Shown: piece after piece, positions 55,775 through 64,000 of the stretch
How positions within the stretch are numbered: the stretch's first letter is position 1
How the letters are laid out: each line of letters starts with the position of its first letter
NCBI RefSeq assembly: GCF_000219605.1
Contig: NC_015740.1
Span: 2,790,001-2,854,000 of the forward strand
Reading direction: 5' to 3'
DNA: 64,000 bases
Source of the DNA: Stutzerimonas stutzeri
GTDB lineage: Bacteria; Pseudomonadota; Gammaproteobacteria; Pseudomonadales; Pseudomonadaceae
Translations under genes and position numbers: made by a program
The notes under the pieces: generated by a model
What the model saw: the letters and a program-made list of their open reading frames with translations, nothing else
Told to the model about the DNA's origin: nothing
The model's database searches: none

Positions 55775-56314
55775 TTACCACATCAGGTCGTCCGGAACCT
55801 GATAGGCGGCGTATGGATCGTCGGCATCCGGTTCTTCGGTGCGGATGTTGAGCTGCACCACGCGCTGCGGGTCACGCTCCTGGATCTTCAGCGCCGCTTC
55901 GCGCGGAATGACCTCGTAGCCGCCGCCGTGCCGCACGATCGCCAGCGAGCCACTGGCCAGCTTTTCACGCATCAGCTTGTTGACCGAAAGGCGCTTGACC
56001 TTCTTGTCGTCGACGAAATTGTAGTAGTCCTCAGTGGTCAGCTTCGGCAGGCGGCTGGTCTCGATCAGCTGTTTGATCTGCGCGGCGCGGGCCCTCTGCT
56101 CCGCCCTCTCCTGCTGCTGACGGTTGAGCTCCTGGTCGCGGGCGAGCTTCTCGGCCTGGGCCTGCAACGCGGCCTGGCGCTGGGAGTCGTCCTTCTCGAC
56201 CTGCCCCTTTTTCTCCAGGCGCTGCTGCTTCTGCTTCTGCTTGACGGCCTGCTTGGCCTGCTTTTCGTTGACCAGCCCGGCTTTGAGCAGCTGGTCACGG
56301 AGGGAAAGACTCAT
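55775..56314 (-). CDS. DUF2058 domain-containing protein
   Basis: The 179-residue protein begins MSLSLRDQLLKAGLVNEKQA. Residues about 20-80 are a highly charged Lys/Gln/Arg helix, likely a coiled coil; the C-terminal part (RLPKLTTEDYYNFVDDKK and VNKLMREKLASGSLAIVRHG) is the DUF2058 core, known as YaiL/nucleoprotein-like. The function is unknown, with possible nucleic-acid binding. It follows mazG on the same strand with about 114 bp between. Confidence 0.88.
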   Translation of the reverse strand: MSLSLRDQLLKAGLVNEKQAKQAVKQKQKQQRLEKKGQVEKDDSQRQAALQAQAEKLARDQELNRQQQERAEQRARAAQIKQLIETSRLPKLTTEDYYNFVDDKKVKRLSVNKLMREKLASGSLAIVRHGGGYEVIPREAALKIQERDPQRVVQLNIRTEEPDADDPYAAYQVPDDLMW

Positions 56315-56388
56315 GTTTCGGCTCGTCTTTTGGGTGAATTCAAATGGGCGCGGTGGCTGCGAATCCTCGCGGCGCCGAGCGGCATTGT

Positions 56389-56414
56389 GGTGGATGCGCA
56401 AGACGACATCCACC
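56389..56414. repeat. Perfect 8-bp hairpin between mazG and the DUF2058 gene
   Basis: GGTGGATG (56389-56396) and CATCCACC (56407-56414) pair perfectly across a 10-nt loop. There is no T tract. It could be a processing or attenuation hairpin in the mazG-downstream message. Confidence 0.4.
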
Positions 56415-56428
56415 TCTGCGCGCCGTCT

Positions 56429-57259
56429 TCAGCCGCAGGACGGCGACCGCTCGGCCTTCTTGGCTTCGCCCCAGAGGGCGTCCAGCTCTTCGAGGTCGCA
56501 ATTCTCGATGGGTCGTCCCGCGTCCCGCAAGGCCTGTTCGATGAAGCGGAAGCGCCGCTCGAACTTGCCGTTGGCCGCACGCAGGGCGTTTTCCGGATCG
56601 ACCTTGAGATGGCGCGCCAGGTTGACCACCACGAACAGCAGGTCGCCCAGCTCTTCGGCGATGGCCTGCGGATCGTTTTCGCTCATCGCCTCCAGCACTT
56701 CGTCCAGTTCTTCGCGCACCTTGTCCACCACCGGCAGCGCCTCGGGCCAGTCGAAGCCCACCTGGGCGGCGCGCTTCTGCAGCTTCGCCGCGCGACTGAG
56801 CGCCGGCAATGCGCTGGGAACGTCATCGAGAAGAGACAGCTGCTCGGGCGCGGCGGCTTTCTCGGCGCGCTCCTCGGCCTTGATCTCCTCCCAGCGCCGC
56901 TTGATCGCCGCCTCATCGAGCCGCGGAAGTTCCGGCGAGCCGTACAGGTCACCATCCGGAAAGACATGCGGGTGTCGGCGCACCAGCTTGCGGGTAATGG
57001 CATCGACCACCGTGGCGAAGTCGAAGCGCCCCTCCTCCCGGGCCAATTGGCTGTAGTAGACGACCTGGAACAGCAGATCGCCCAGCTCGCCGGGGAGATG
57101 CTCGAAGTCGCCACTTTCGATGGCATCGGCCACTTCGTAGGCCTCCTCCAGCGTGTGTGGGACGATACTCGCGTAGTCCTGTTGCAGGTCCCAGGGGCAC
57201 CCGTGCTGCGGATCGCGCAGCCGGGCCATCAGGTGCAGCAGGTCGGGGAGTTGATACAT
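56429..57259 (-). CDS. mazG: Nucleoside triphosphate pyrophosphohydrolase MazG
   Basis: MazG hydrolyses nucleoside triphosphates to monophosphates and in E. coli reduces ppGpp effects when it acts with MazEF. The 276-residue protein has two MazG domains, with CPWDLQQDYASIVPHTLEEAYEV and GELGDLLFQVVYYSQ in the first and EELDEVLEAMSEND in the second. ATG 57259 has GAGGA 5 nt upstream. It lies downstream of relA, a classic linked location; the two are separated by a region with a strong inverted repeat. Confidence 0.95.
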   Translation of the reverse strand: MYQLPDLLHLMARLRDPQHGCPWDLQQDYASIVPHTLEEAYEVADAIESGDFEHLPGELGDLLFQVVYYSQLAREEGRFDFATVVDAITRKLVRRHPHVFPDGDLYGSPELPRLDEAAIKRRWEEIKAEERAEKAAAPEQLSLLDDVPSALPALSRAAKLQKRAAQVGFDWPEALPVVDKVREELDEVLEAMSENDPQAIAEELGDLLFVVVNLARHLKVDPENALRAANGKFERRFRFIEQALRDAGRPIENCDLEELDALWGEAKKAERSPSCG

Positions 57260-57336
57260 GGGATTCCTCAAGGAGACTTGGCTGTCGACGGTCGCTCAGC
57301 ACCGGGCGCCCCGAGCGAAGAGCCGGCCCGGCGAAC

Positions 57337-57388
57337 GCCTACCGAAAAAGCGGAGTTGGCTGGTGCCAATGCGCATTTTTCGGTAGGC
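57337..57388. repeat. 52-bp inverted repeat between relA and mazG
   Basis: GCCTACCGAAAAA (57337-57349) is repeated inverted as TTTTTCGGTAGGC (57376-57388), 13 bp perfect. A nested 5-bp stem (TTGGC/GCCAA, loop TGGT) lies in the centre. The structure could form a long hairpin in either strand's RNA or a DNA cruciform. It sits 40 bp after the relA stop and about 78 bp before mazG. Confidence 0.7.
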
Positions 57389-57427
57389 CTTCAACTACGC
57401 CGGATCGAGCGCAGCCGTTCGGAATGA

Positions 57428-59671
57428 TCAGGAAGCGCGCTGACGCTTGGCCTCGATGATATTCGGCAGCTGCGAAATACGGCTGAGCAGGCGCCCCAAG
57501 GCATTCAACCCCGGGATCTCGATGGTCAGCGTCATCTGTGCGGTGCTGTCTTCCTTGTTCGAACGGGTGTTCATCGACAGCACGTTGATGCGTTCATTGA
57601 GCAGCATCTGCGAGATATCACGCAGCAGACCGGCACGATCGTACGCGCGGATCATGATCTCGACCGGATAGGTCTTCTCCGGCACCGGGCCCCAGCTGAC
57701 CTGGATGATCCGCTCCGGCTCGCGACCGGCCAGCTGCAGCACCGACGGGCAGTCCTGGCGGTGGATGCTGACACCGCGGCCCTGAGTGATGTAGCCGACG
57801 ATCGGGTCGCCCGGCAGCGGCTGGCAGCAGCCAGCCATCTGCGTCAGCAGGTTGCCGACGCCCTGGATCTGCACATCGCCACGCTTGCCGGGCTTGTGTG
57901 GCGCGGAACGCCGCGGGATCAGCTCCAGCTGATCGTAACCGCGCTACGGCTCGACCAGCTGCTGGGCCATGTTGACCAGATGCGCCAGGCGCAGGTCGCC
58001 GGCACCAAGGGCGGCGAACATGTCCTCGGCGTTCTTCAGGTTGGCCTTCTCGGCCAGCTTGTCGAAATCCACCGGCGGCAGGTCCAGGCGGCTCAGCTCG
58101 CGTTCCAGCAGCGCCTTGCCGGCAGCGACGTTCTGGTCGCGCGCCTGCAGCTTGAACCAGTGAACGATCTTTGCCCGCGACCGTGACGTGGTGATGTAAC
58201 CCAGGTTGGGGTTCAGCCAGTCGCGGCTCGGCGAGCCGTGCTTGCTGGTGATGATCTCCACCTGCTCACCGGTCTGCAGGCTGTAGTTGAGCGGGACGAT
58301 GCGGCCGTTGACCTTCGCCCCGCGGCAGTTGTGGCCAATCTCGGTGTGCACCCGGTAGGCGAAATCCAGCGGTGTCGCGCCCTTGGGCAGATCGATGGCA
58401 TGGCCATCCGGAGTGAACACATAGACGCGATCAGGCTCGATGTCGACGCGCAACTGGTCGGCCAGGCCGCCGATGTCGCCCAGCTCTTCGTGCCATTCGA
58501 GCACCTGACGCAGCCAGGCGATCTTTTCCTCGTAGTGGTCCGAACCGGAATTGACGTCGGTACCCTTGTAGCGCCAGTGCGCGCAGACCCCCAGTTCGGC
58601 CTCCTCGTGCATGGCGTGGGTGCGGATCTGCACCTCCAGCACCTTGCCCTCGGGGCCGATCACCGCGGTATGCAGCGAGCGATAGCCATTCTCCTTGGGG
58701 TTGGCGATGTAATCGTCGAATTCCTTGGGAATGTGCCGCCACAGGGTGTGCACGATACCCAGCGCGGTGTAGCAGTCACGCACTTCCGGAACCAGCACGC
58801 GAACGGCGCGAACGTCGTAGATCTGGCTGAACTGCAGGCCCTTCTTCTGCATTTTTCGCCAGATGGAATAGATGTGCTTGGCGCGTCCGTCGATTTCCGG
58901 CTGGATGCCGGCCGCGGTCAGTTCGTCCTTGAGCTGCTGGACGACATTGGTGATGTACTGCTCGCGATCGAGGCGACGCTCGTGCAGCAGCTGGGCGATC
59001 TGCTTGTACTGCTCGGGCTCGAGGTAGCGGAAGGACAGATCCTCCAGCTCCCACTTGATGTGGCCGATGCCGAGGCGGTGGGCCAGCGGTGCGTAGATGT
59101 CGAAGACCTCGCGGGCGACACGCTGGCGCTTCTCGTCGTCGGCCAGCTTCACCGCGCGGATGGCGCAGGTGCGCTCGGCCAACTTGATCAGCGCGACGCG
59201 GACGTCGTCGACCATGGCCACCAGCATCTTGCGCAGGTTTTCCACCTGCGCCTGGGACCCGAGCACCAGCGATTCGCGCGGGTTGAGGCTGGCGCTGATC
59301 GCCGCCATGCGCAGCACACCTTCGATGAGCTTGGCCACCACCGGCCCGAAGCGCTGGTGCACATCGGCCAGCTGAATCTTGCCCTCACGCACGCCGCGGT
59401 AGATGACCGCAGCGACCAGGCTGTCCTGATCCAGTTTGAGGTCAGCGAGGATCTCGGCGATCTCCAGGCCGATCTGATAGCTGGAGGTGCCTTCGCTCCA
59501 GAGGTTCTGCGCGGCATTGGCCTGCTGTTCCGCTTCGCGGGCGAACTCGCAGGCCTCCTTCAGCGCCGCACGGTCGAGTGCCGGGTCCATCCCCAACACA
59601 TGATCGAGCCAGCCATCCAGGTTGATGCTGCCGTCCGTATTGATCGGCTGAACCGCTCTGACCTGTACCAT
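57428..59671 (-). pseudogene. relA: relA, GTP pyrophosphokinase interrupted by an in-frame amber codon
   Basis: Read through, the frame encodes 747 residues, the normal length of Pseudomonas RelA, but codon 576 is TAG (57944-57946). The 575-residue N-terminal part begins MVQVRAVQPINTDGS and contains the degenerate hydrolase domain (YRGVREGK where SpoT has the HD pair, so no hydrolysis), the synthetase domain (GRAKHIYSIWRKMQKKG, YDVRAVRVLV, ENGYRSLHTAV) and the TGS domain (VYVFTPDGHAIDLPKGATPLDF). The downstream 171 residues hold the zinc-finger-like region (AGCCQPLPGDPIVGY) and the ACT/RRM domain. No other frameshift is present. The downstream part could restart at GTG 57874 (148 aa). If real, (p)ppGpp synthesis would be uncoupled from ribosome sensing, or RelA may be inactive. 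Confidence 0.75.
57944..57946 (-). other. In-frame amber stop codon in relA
   Basis: The minus-strand codons read CTG GTC GAG CCG TAG CGC GGT TAC, giving LVEP-stop-RGY. The stop falls in the hinge between the TGS/helical half and the C-terminal half. A single C-to-T change from CAG would produce it; the original residue is unknown. Confidence 0.85.
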
Positions 59672-59776
59672 CTACCTTCCCTTCTGCGCAGCATCTGCGC
59701 CATGAACGCCGGCATTCTGCGTGCCGGTCGGTTGAACCACAGGCCAGTCGCCTGTCAAAAAATACTGCGCCGAGCG

Positions 59777-61129
59777 TCAATCCCGCTCGAACAACGCCAT
59801 GGCCTCGGCGTGGGCCGTCTGCGGGAACATGTCCAGCAGCCCGGCACGCTTGAGGCGGAAGCCCTGGCTGGCCAACTCGCGCGCATCGCGCGCCAGGGTG
59901 GCCGGATTGCATGAAACATAGACCACGCGGCGCGCCTGGAGCTGCGTCATCTGCCGGACGATTTCCAGCGCACCGTCACGGGGCGGATCAAGTAGCACGG
60001 CATCGAACCCGCTGCGCGCCCAGGGTGCGTCGGCAAGCGGCTTCGACAAGTCCGCCCGATAAAAGTGCACCTGTTCGAGGCCGTTGCGCTGCGCGTTGTC
60101 CTGCGCCCGCGCCACCATCGCCTCGACACCTTCCACCCCCAGCACCTGCGCGCCCTGACGCGCCAGCGGCAGGCTGAAATTGCCCAGCCCGCAGAACAGG
60201 TCCAGCACCCGCTCCCCCGCGCTGGCGCCCAACCAGCTCAGTGCCTGGGCTACCATCGCCTCATTCACCGGCGCATTGACCTGAACGAAATCTCCCGGCC
60301 GCCAGGCCAACTCCAGGTCCCAGGCCTCAAGGCGGTAGCCCAGCGCCTGCCCGGGCACATCGGCTTGCGGCTCGCCCTCGCCCTGCAACCAGAGCTGTGC
60401 CTGATGGGCGCGGGCAAAGGCCCGCAGGCGCACCAGGTCGATCTCCGGCAGCGGCGCGGTATGGCGGATCAACACGGCCTCGGCGGTGCCACTGAACAGC
60501 TCCACATGGCCGATGGCCTGCTGCTTTGTCAGCCCGTGCAAGGCCTCGAGCAACCCCGGCAGCAGCGTCTGCAAGGGCTGTACCAGAACCGGGCACTGGT
60601 CGATGGCGACGATGTCCTGGCTGGCCGTGGCACGAAAGCCCACCTCCAGGCGCTTGTCCCTGGTGTGCCAGCGCACCGCCAGCCGGGCTCGACGTCGATA
60701 GCCGAAAGCCGGACCGGTCAACGGCTCGGCCCAGCGTTCCGGCTCGAGCTCGGCCAGGCGAGCGAGCTGCTCGCCCAGGGTGCGTTGCTTGAGTGCCAGC
60801 TGATCGTCGATGGCGGCATGCTGCAGGGTGCAGCCGCCACAACGGCGAGCGAAGGGGCATGGCTCGTGCTGGCGCACCGCACTGGGTTCGAACACCCGTT
60901 CACAGCGGGCATCGACGATCTGGCTACGCGCGTTCAACACGCGCGCTTCGACGGTTTCACCAGGCAATGCGCCTTCGACGAACCAGGTGCGCCCCTCGAC
61001 GAAGGCGATGCCACGGCCGTCATGGGCGAGCCGCTCGATGCTCAGCCGTTGCTTCTTGCCAACCGGCACCTGGGGCTTGCGCTCGCCGCCGCTGGGTTGA
61101 AAGCGCAGAGCGCCGCTACGTTTGGCCAT
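59777..61129 (-). CDS. rlmD: 23S rRNA (uracil(1939)-C(5))-methyltransferase
   Basis: RlmD methylates U1939 of 23S rRNA with SAM. The 450-residue protein has an N-terminal TRAM domain ([19 protein letters not shown]), an iron-sulfur cysteine cluster ([17 protein letters not shown]), a SAM-binding [16 protein letters not shown] motif and the catalytic-cysteine segment [15 protein letters not shown]. It is upstream of relA on the same strand, separated by about 105 bp, the order known in Pseudomonas. Confidence 0.96.
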   Translation of the reverse strand: MAKRSGALRFQPSGGERKPQVPVGKKQRLSIERLAHDGRGIAFVEGRTWFVEGALPGETVEARVLNARSQIVDARCERVFEPSAVRQHEPCPFARRCGGCTLQHAAIDDQLALKQRTLGEQLARLAELEPERWAEPLTGPAFGYRRRARLAVRWHTRDKRLEVGFRATASQDIVAIDQCPVLVQPLQTLLPGLLEALHGLTKQQAIGHVELFSGTAEAVLIRHTAPLPEIDLVRLRAFARAHQAQLWLQGEGEPQADVPGQALGYRLEAWDLELAWRPGDFVQVNAPVNEAMVAQALSWLGASAGERVLDLFCGLGNFSLPLARQGAQVLGVEGVEAMVARAQDNAQRNGLEQVHFYRADLSKPLADAPWARSGFDAVLLDPPRDGALEIVRQMTQLQARRVVYVSCNPATLARDARELASQGFRLKRAGLLDMFPQTAHAEAMALFERD

Positions 61130-61171
61130 CAGCGGCCCCCTGGGTTATGGGAATGCCGGCCAGCAAGCCGT

Positions 61172-62074
61172 TCAATTGGGAGCGTCATAAACGCCGGTCG
61201 ACAGATAGCGGTCACCGCGATCGCAGATGATCGCCACGATCACCGCATTCTCCACTTCCTGCGACAGACGCAGAGCCGCGGCCACCGCGCCGCCGGAGGA
61301 CACACCGCAGAAGATGCCCTCCTCGCGCGCCAAGCGGCGCATGGTCTGCTCAGCCTCGTCCTGGGACATGTCGACGACGCGATCGACCCGCTCGGCCTGA
61401 AAGATCTTCGGCAGGTATTCCTGGGGCCAACGGCGGATGCCGGGGATCGCCGCGCCTTCCATCGGCTGCAAGCCCACGATCTGCACCGCCGGATTCTGCT
61501 CCTTGAGGTAGCGGGACACGCCCATGATGGTGCCGGTGGTGCCCATCGAGCTGACGAAATGGGTGATGCTGCCAGCGGTCTGCTGCCAGATCTCCGGGCC
61601 GGTGCTGCTGTAGTGGGCTTCCGGGTTGTCGCCGTTGGCGAACTGATCGAGCACCTTGCCGCGTCCCTCGGCCTGCATCTGCAGCGCCAGGTCGCGGGCG
61701 CCTTCCATGCCCTGCTCCTTTGTCACCAGGATCAGCTCGGCGCCATAGGCGGTCATCGCCGCCTTGCGCTCGGCGCTGGAGTTGTCCGGCATGATCAGGA
61801 TCATCCGATAGCCCTTGATCGCGGCCGCCATGGCCAGGGCGATACCGGTGTTGCCGGAGGTCGCCTCGATCAGCGTATCGCCCGGCTGGATATCACCGCG
61901 CAGCTCCGCCCGGTTGATCATCGACAGTGCCGGGCGGTCCTTGACCGAGCCGGCCGGGTTGTTGCCCTCGAGCTTGACCAGGATGGTGTTGCTGGTCTTA
62001 CCCGGCATCCGCTGCAGGCGAACCAGCGGGGTGTTGCCGATGCAGTCGGCAATGGTCGGATAGTGTGTAGTCAT
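61172..62074 (-). CDS. cysM: Cysteine synthase B
   Basis: CysM makes cysteine from O-acetylserine with sulfide or thiosulfate. The 300-residue PLP protein has GNTPLVRLQRMPG, the PLP lysine in NPAGSVKDRPALS, a TSGNTGIALAM loop and GVSSGGAVAAAL. Length and the VKDRPA context favour CysM over CysK. ATG 62074 is chosen; the frame continues to 62431 through the unrelated argP region. It sits upstream of rlmD by 42 bp. Confidence 0.94.
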   Translation of the reverse strand: MTTHYPTIADCIGNTPLVRLQRMPGKTSNTILVKLEGNNPAGSVKDRPALSMINRAELRGDIQPGDTLIEATSGNTGIALAMAAAIKGYRMILIMPDNSSAERKAAMTAYGAELILVTKEQGMEGARDLALQMQAEGRGKVLDQFANGDNPEAHYSSTGPEIWQQTAGSITHFVSSMGTTGTIMGVSRYLKEQNPAVQIVGLQPMEGAAIPGIRRWPQEYLPKIFQAERVDRVVDMSQDEAEQTMRRLAREEGIFCGVSSGGAVAAALRLSQEVENAVIVAIICDRGDRYLSTGVYDAPN

Positions 62075-62177
62075 GGCGTCGCACGGCATCTGAGAAGGTC
62101 GACATGATACCGGCAACACTCGACGACGGGCAGACGTATCGGCCACGCGGCGTCGCGCCCGCAACAGACGAACCCGC

Positions 62178-63071
62178 TCAGGGTCGCGCCAGGATCTTCG
62201 GCGCCGCCTCGATGATCTGCCGCGACAGATGTTCCATTCGCGGCGATTGCACCTTCCAGGTATGCCAGTAGAGCGCGATCTCCAGCGGTTCGTCGGCGGC
62301 CAGATCGACCACCTCGCCAGCGCGTAGCGCCTCATGCAGCAACAGTTCGGGAACCATGCCGTAGCCCAGGCCGTAGCGGATCGCGCTGAAGTGGGGCTCG
62401 GCACCCGGTACGTAATGACAGGGATAGGCACCTTCGGGCAGGCCGAAGCGACGCAGCAGGAACGACGACTGCAGGGTGTCCTTGCGCGTGTAGGCCACCA
62501 CCGGCGCCTTGCGCGCGGCGTTGCGGGTCAGCCCGTTGGCGAAGTGCTTCTGGCGAAACTCGCTGGAGGCCACCAGGCGGTAGCGCATGCTGCCCAGCGG
62601 GCTGGCGCTGCAGCCGCGCATCGGTTTGGGCTCGGTGCTGATGCAGCCGATCGCCAGGCCGGTCTCCAGCAGGCTGTATGTGTGATCCTGGTCCTCCACC
62701 GTCAGGTCCAGCAGCACCCGCTCGCGGATCAGCACCTCGGCGAGGGCCGGGAAGAACCAGGTACCCAGGCTGTCGGCATTGAGCGCCGCGACCACCACCA
62801 GCGGGGCATCGCTGCGTTCGGCCAGATCGGCCAGCAGGTCGGCTTCCAGCAACGAGGCACGTTTGAGGTACTGCAGCAGACGCTGCCCAGTTTCGGTGGG
62901 CCGACATGGCCGGCTGCGCACGACCAGCGCGCTGCCGAGCGCGCTCTCCAGCGCGCGAACCCGCTGCGAGATGGCCGGCGGGGTCAGGTGCAGGCGCTGC
63001 GCTGCCTGCTCGAAGCTGCCGGTACGGATAACGCTGCGAAACGCCTCGGTCTGCTTTGGGTCGAGATTCAT
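62178..63071 (-). CDS. argP: ArgP/IciA-type LysR family transcriptional regulator
   Basis: The 297-residue protein has an N-terminal LysR helix-turn-helix (FEQAAQRLHLTPPAISQRVR, residues about 20-39) and a C-terminal effector domain. Family segments such as NADSLGTWFFPAL and the VEDQDHT motif match ArgP, which in other bacteria senses lysine and arginine and controls the exporter argO/lysE. It is divergent from a TRIC-type membrane protein gene; the two share a 137-bp promoter region, the natural place for an ArgP operator. Confidence 0.88.
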   Translation of the reverse strand: MNLDPKQTEAFRSVIRTGSFEQAAQRLHLTPPAISQRVRALESALGSALVVRSRPCRPTETGQRLLQYLKRASLLEADLLADLAERSDAPLVVVAALNADSLGTWFFPALAEVLIRERVLLDLTVEDQDHTYSLLETGLAIGCISTEPKPMRGCSASPLGSMRYRLVASSEFRQKHFANGLTRNAARKAPVVAYTRKDTLQSSFLLRRFGLPEGAYPCHYVPGAEPHFSAIRYGLGYGMVPELLLHEALRAGEVVDLAADEPLEIALYWHTWKVQSPRMEHLSRQIIEAAPKILARP

Positions 63072-63208
63072 GCCGTCCGCCAGATAAGAAAATGTTTGTA
63101 TGGCCTAAAAATACTTAGCTACGACAAATAATGCCATGCTTGCCCCATAATCGCGCGCATCGAGCTGCCCCGCCCCAACCGCGGGCAGCGTAGCCTCGGA
63201 GAGTCGTC

Positions 63209-63835
63209 GTGGAACTGCTGCACACCATCTACCTGATCGCCATCACGGCTGAAGCCATGTCCGGAGCCATCATGGGCATGCGCCGCGGCATGGACCTGTT
63301 CGGCATCTGCCTGCTCGGCACGGTGACGGCACTGGGTGGCGGGACGGCCCGCGACGTACTGCTCGGCCACTACCCGGTCGGCTGGATCGCCCACCCGGAG
63401 TACCTCACCTTCACCATCGGCGCGGCGATCGTCACCGGCTTCATCGCGCGCCACCTGCATCACCTGCGCATGGTCTTCCTGCTGGTGGACGGTCTGGGCC
63501 TGGTGGCATTCACCGTGATCGGCTGCGATGTCGCCATGGGCATGGGCGCGCATCCGTCCATCGTGGTACTGGCCGGCGTGATCACCGGCATCTTCGGCGG
63601 CCTGATGCGCGACGTGCTCTGCAACCAGGTGCCGATGGTGCTGCAACGCGAGCTGTATGCCACCGTGGCGCTGTTCACCGGAGTGTTCTATGTCGGCATG
63701 CTCTGGCTGGAAATCAACACCACCCTGGCCACCCTCGCCGCGCTGGGCAGTGGCTTCCTGTTCCGCGTGCTGGCGATGACGTTCAGCTGGAAGCTGCCGG
63801 ACTTCAACGGCAAGGACATCCGCGGCCTTGAATGA
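63209..63835 (+). CDS. Trimeric intracellular cation channel (TRIC/UPF0126) family protein
   Basis: The 208-residue protein has about seven hydrophobic segments in two repeats of the UPF0126 domain, each with the motif GGGTARDVLLGHYPVGW and GGLMRDVLCNQVPMVL. Prokaryotic members are potassium-permeable TRIC channels; some bear the YadS name. The GTG start 63209 has GGAGAG 5 nt upstream. It is divergent from argP rather than the usual lysE-type exporter gene. Its physiological ion is not known from sequence. Confidence 0.88.
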   Translation: MELLHTIYLIAITAEAMSGAIMGMRRGMDLFGICLLGTVTALGGGTARDVLLGHYPVGWIAHPEYLTFTIGAAIVTGFIARHLHHLRMVFLLVDGLGLVAFTVIGCDVAMGMGAHPSIVVLAGVITGIFGGLMRDVLCNQVPMVLQRELYATVALFTGVFYVGMLWLEINTTLATLAALGSGFLFRVLAMTFSWKLPDFNGKDIRGLE

Positions 63836-63925
63836 TCGAAGGTGCGGCGACCGGGCTTGATCGCACCAGCAGATTCGCCACGTCCGAGCCGCTACACTAG
63901 CGCGCTCGCAATCCCGGATCGGTGA

Positions 63926-64000
63926 ATGGATGTGCTGAAAGACCTAGGAATTCGTGGCCGCGTGCTGATGCTCACGCTGCTGCCCAGCACCCTGCTGGCA
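63926..64000 (+). CDS. gacS: GacS/BarA sensor histidine kinase, N-terminal fragment cut by window edge
   Basis: Only 25 codons are present: MDVLKDLGIRGRVLMLTLLP then STLLA. The beginning matches the Pseudomonas GacS N-terminus, with the first membrane helix starting at the edge. GacS controls the Gac/Rsm post-transcriptional pathway. The location next to cysM and relA is the Pseudomonas gacS locus. The identification rests on a short segment plus context. Confidence 0.8.
   Translation, partial: MDVLKDLGIRGRVLMLTLLPSTLLA

Noticed and set aside
57428..57874. Independent 148-residue ACT-domain protein gene
   Set aside because: It is in the same frame as relA, its sequence continues the RelA C-terminus, and the GTG start has no evident separate ribosome site; it is better seen as the cut-off end of relA.
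58238..59914. 558-codon plus-strand open frame over relA
   Set aside because: Antisense to the conserved synthetase region and without motifs; it is not evidence for a different gene at the relA locus.
60065..62107. 680-codon plus-strand open frame over rlmD and cysM
   Set aside because: Spans two unrelated confirmed genes on the opposite strand and shows no domain.

Overview
The window looks like about 64 kb of chromosome from a high-GC gammaproteobacterium of the Pseudomonas group, most likely a Pseudomonas stutzeri (Stutzerimonas)-type organism. This rests on the gene products and on gene order: fabD to mfd/csiV follows the order I remember from Pseudomonas chromosomes, and sthA, GacS, Na+-NQR and PilZ sequences are Pseudomonas-like. 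The species is an inference. Coding density is very high. I see no rRNA, tRNA, CRISPR array, prophage or insertion sequence.

Layout. (1) 1-5.6 kb, minus strand: tatD (cut by the window edge), pilZ, holB, tmk, mltG, pabC and fabF, largely overlapping. (2) 5.7-9.8 kb, minus: the fatty-acid/phospholipid/ribosome operon yceD-rpmF-plsX-fabD-fabG-acpP. It is driven by a near-consensus promoter that lies almost on the yceD start codon, and acpP has a further promoter. (3) 9.8-16.8 kb: maf (+); sppA, a HAD phosphatase and rluC (-); then rne (+) behind a roughly 490-nt leader. (4) 17-23.8 kb, minus: murB, ptpA, kdsB, ycaR, lpxK, exbD, exbB, comEC (cell envelope and LPS). (5) 24-31 kb: a DUF2062 gene, the lipoprotein exporter lolC-lolD-lolE, a PilZ-domain gene, a small secreted protein, a glycerophosphodiesterase and sthA. 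(6) 31-38.2 kb, minus: a complete Na+-translocating NADH:quinone reductase operon nqrABCDEF followed by its maturation genes apbE and nqrM. (7) 38.5-44.1 kb: an N-terminally extended GAPDH (-), mfd and csiV (+).

(8) 44.1-53.7 kb, plus: a nucleic-acid repair island with a SNF2-family ATPase, a small conserved protein, then a ligase-associated exonuclease, an ATP-dependent DNA ligase, an Lhr-Core helicase and an MPE nuclease. The helicase reading frame begins with two in-frame 150-bp repeats of a REP-like intergenic element, adding about 105 residues of low-complexity protein. (9) 53.7-55.8 kb: a small accessory stretch with an erythromycin-esterase-family protein and two small proteins (77 and 53 aa). 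(10) 55.8-64 kb: a DUF2058 gene, mazG, relA, rlmD, cysM, an ArgP-type regulator, a TRIC/UPF0126 membrane protein and the first 25 codons of gacS. In P. aeruginosa this block lies elsewhere, near PA0928-PA0935, so a rearrangement junction probably lies between csiV and mazG.

The most striking anomalies are: relA is interrupted by a single in-frame amber codon exactly between the catalytic/TGS half and the ribosome-sensing C-terminal half; the Lhr-type helicase has a translated repeat N-terminus; rne begins with AT-rich rare codons and a perfect 8-bp hairpin inside codons 7-15; and the yceD operon promoter implies a leaderless or nearly leaderless transcript.
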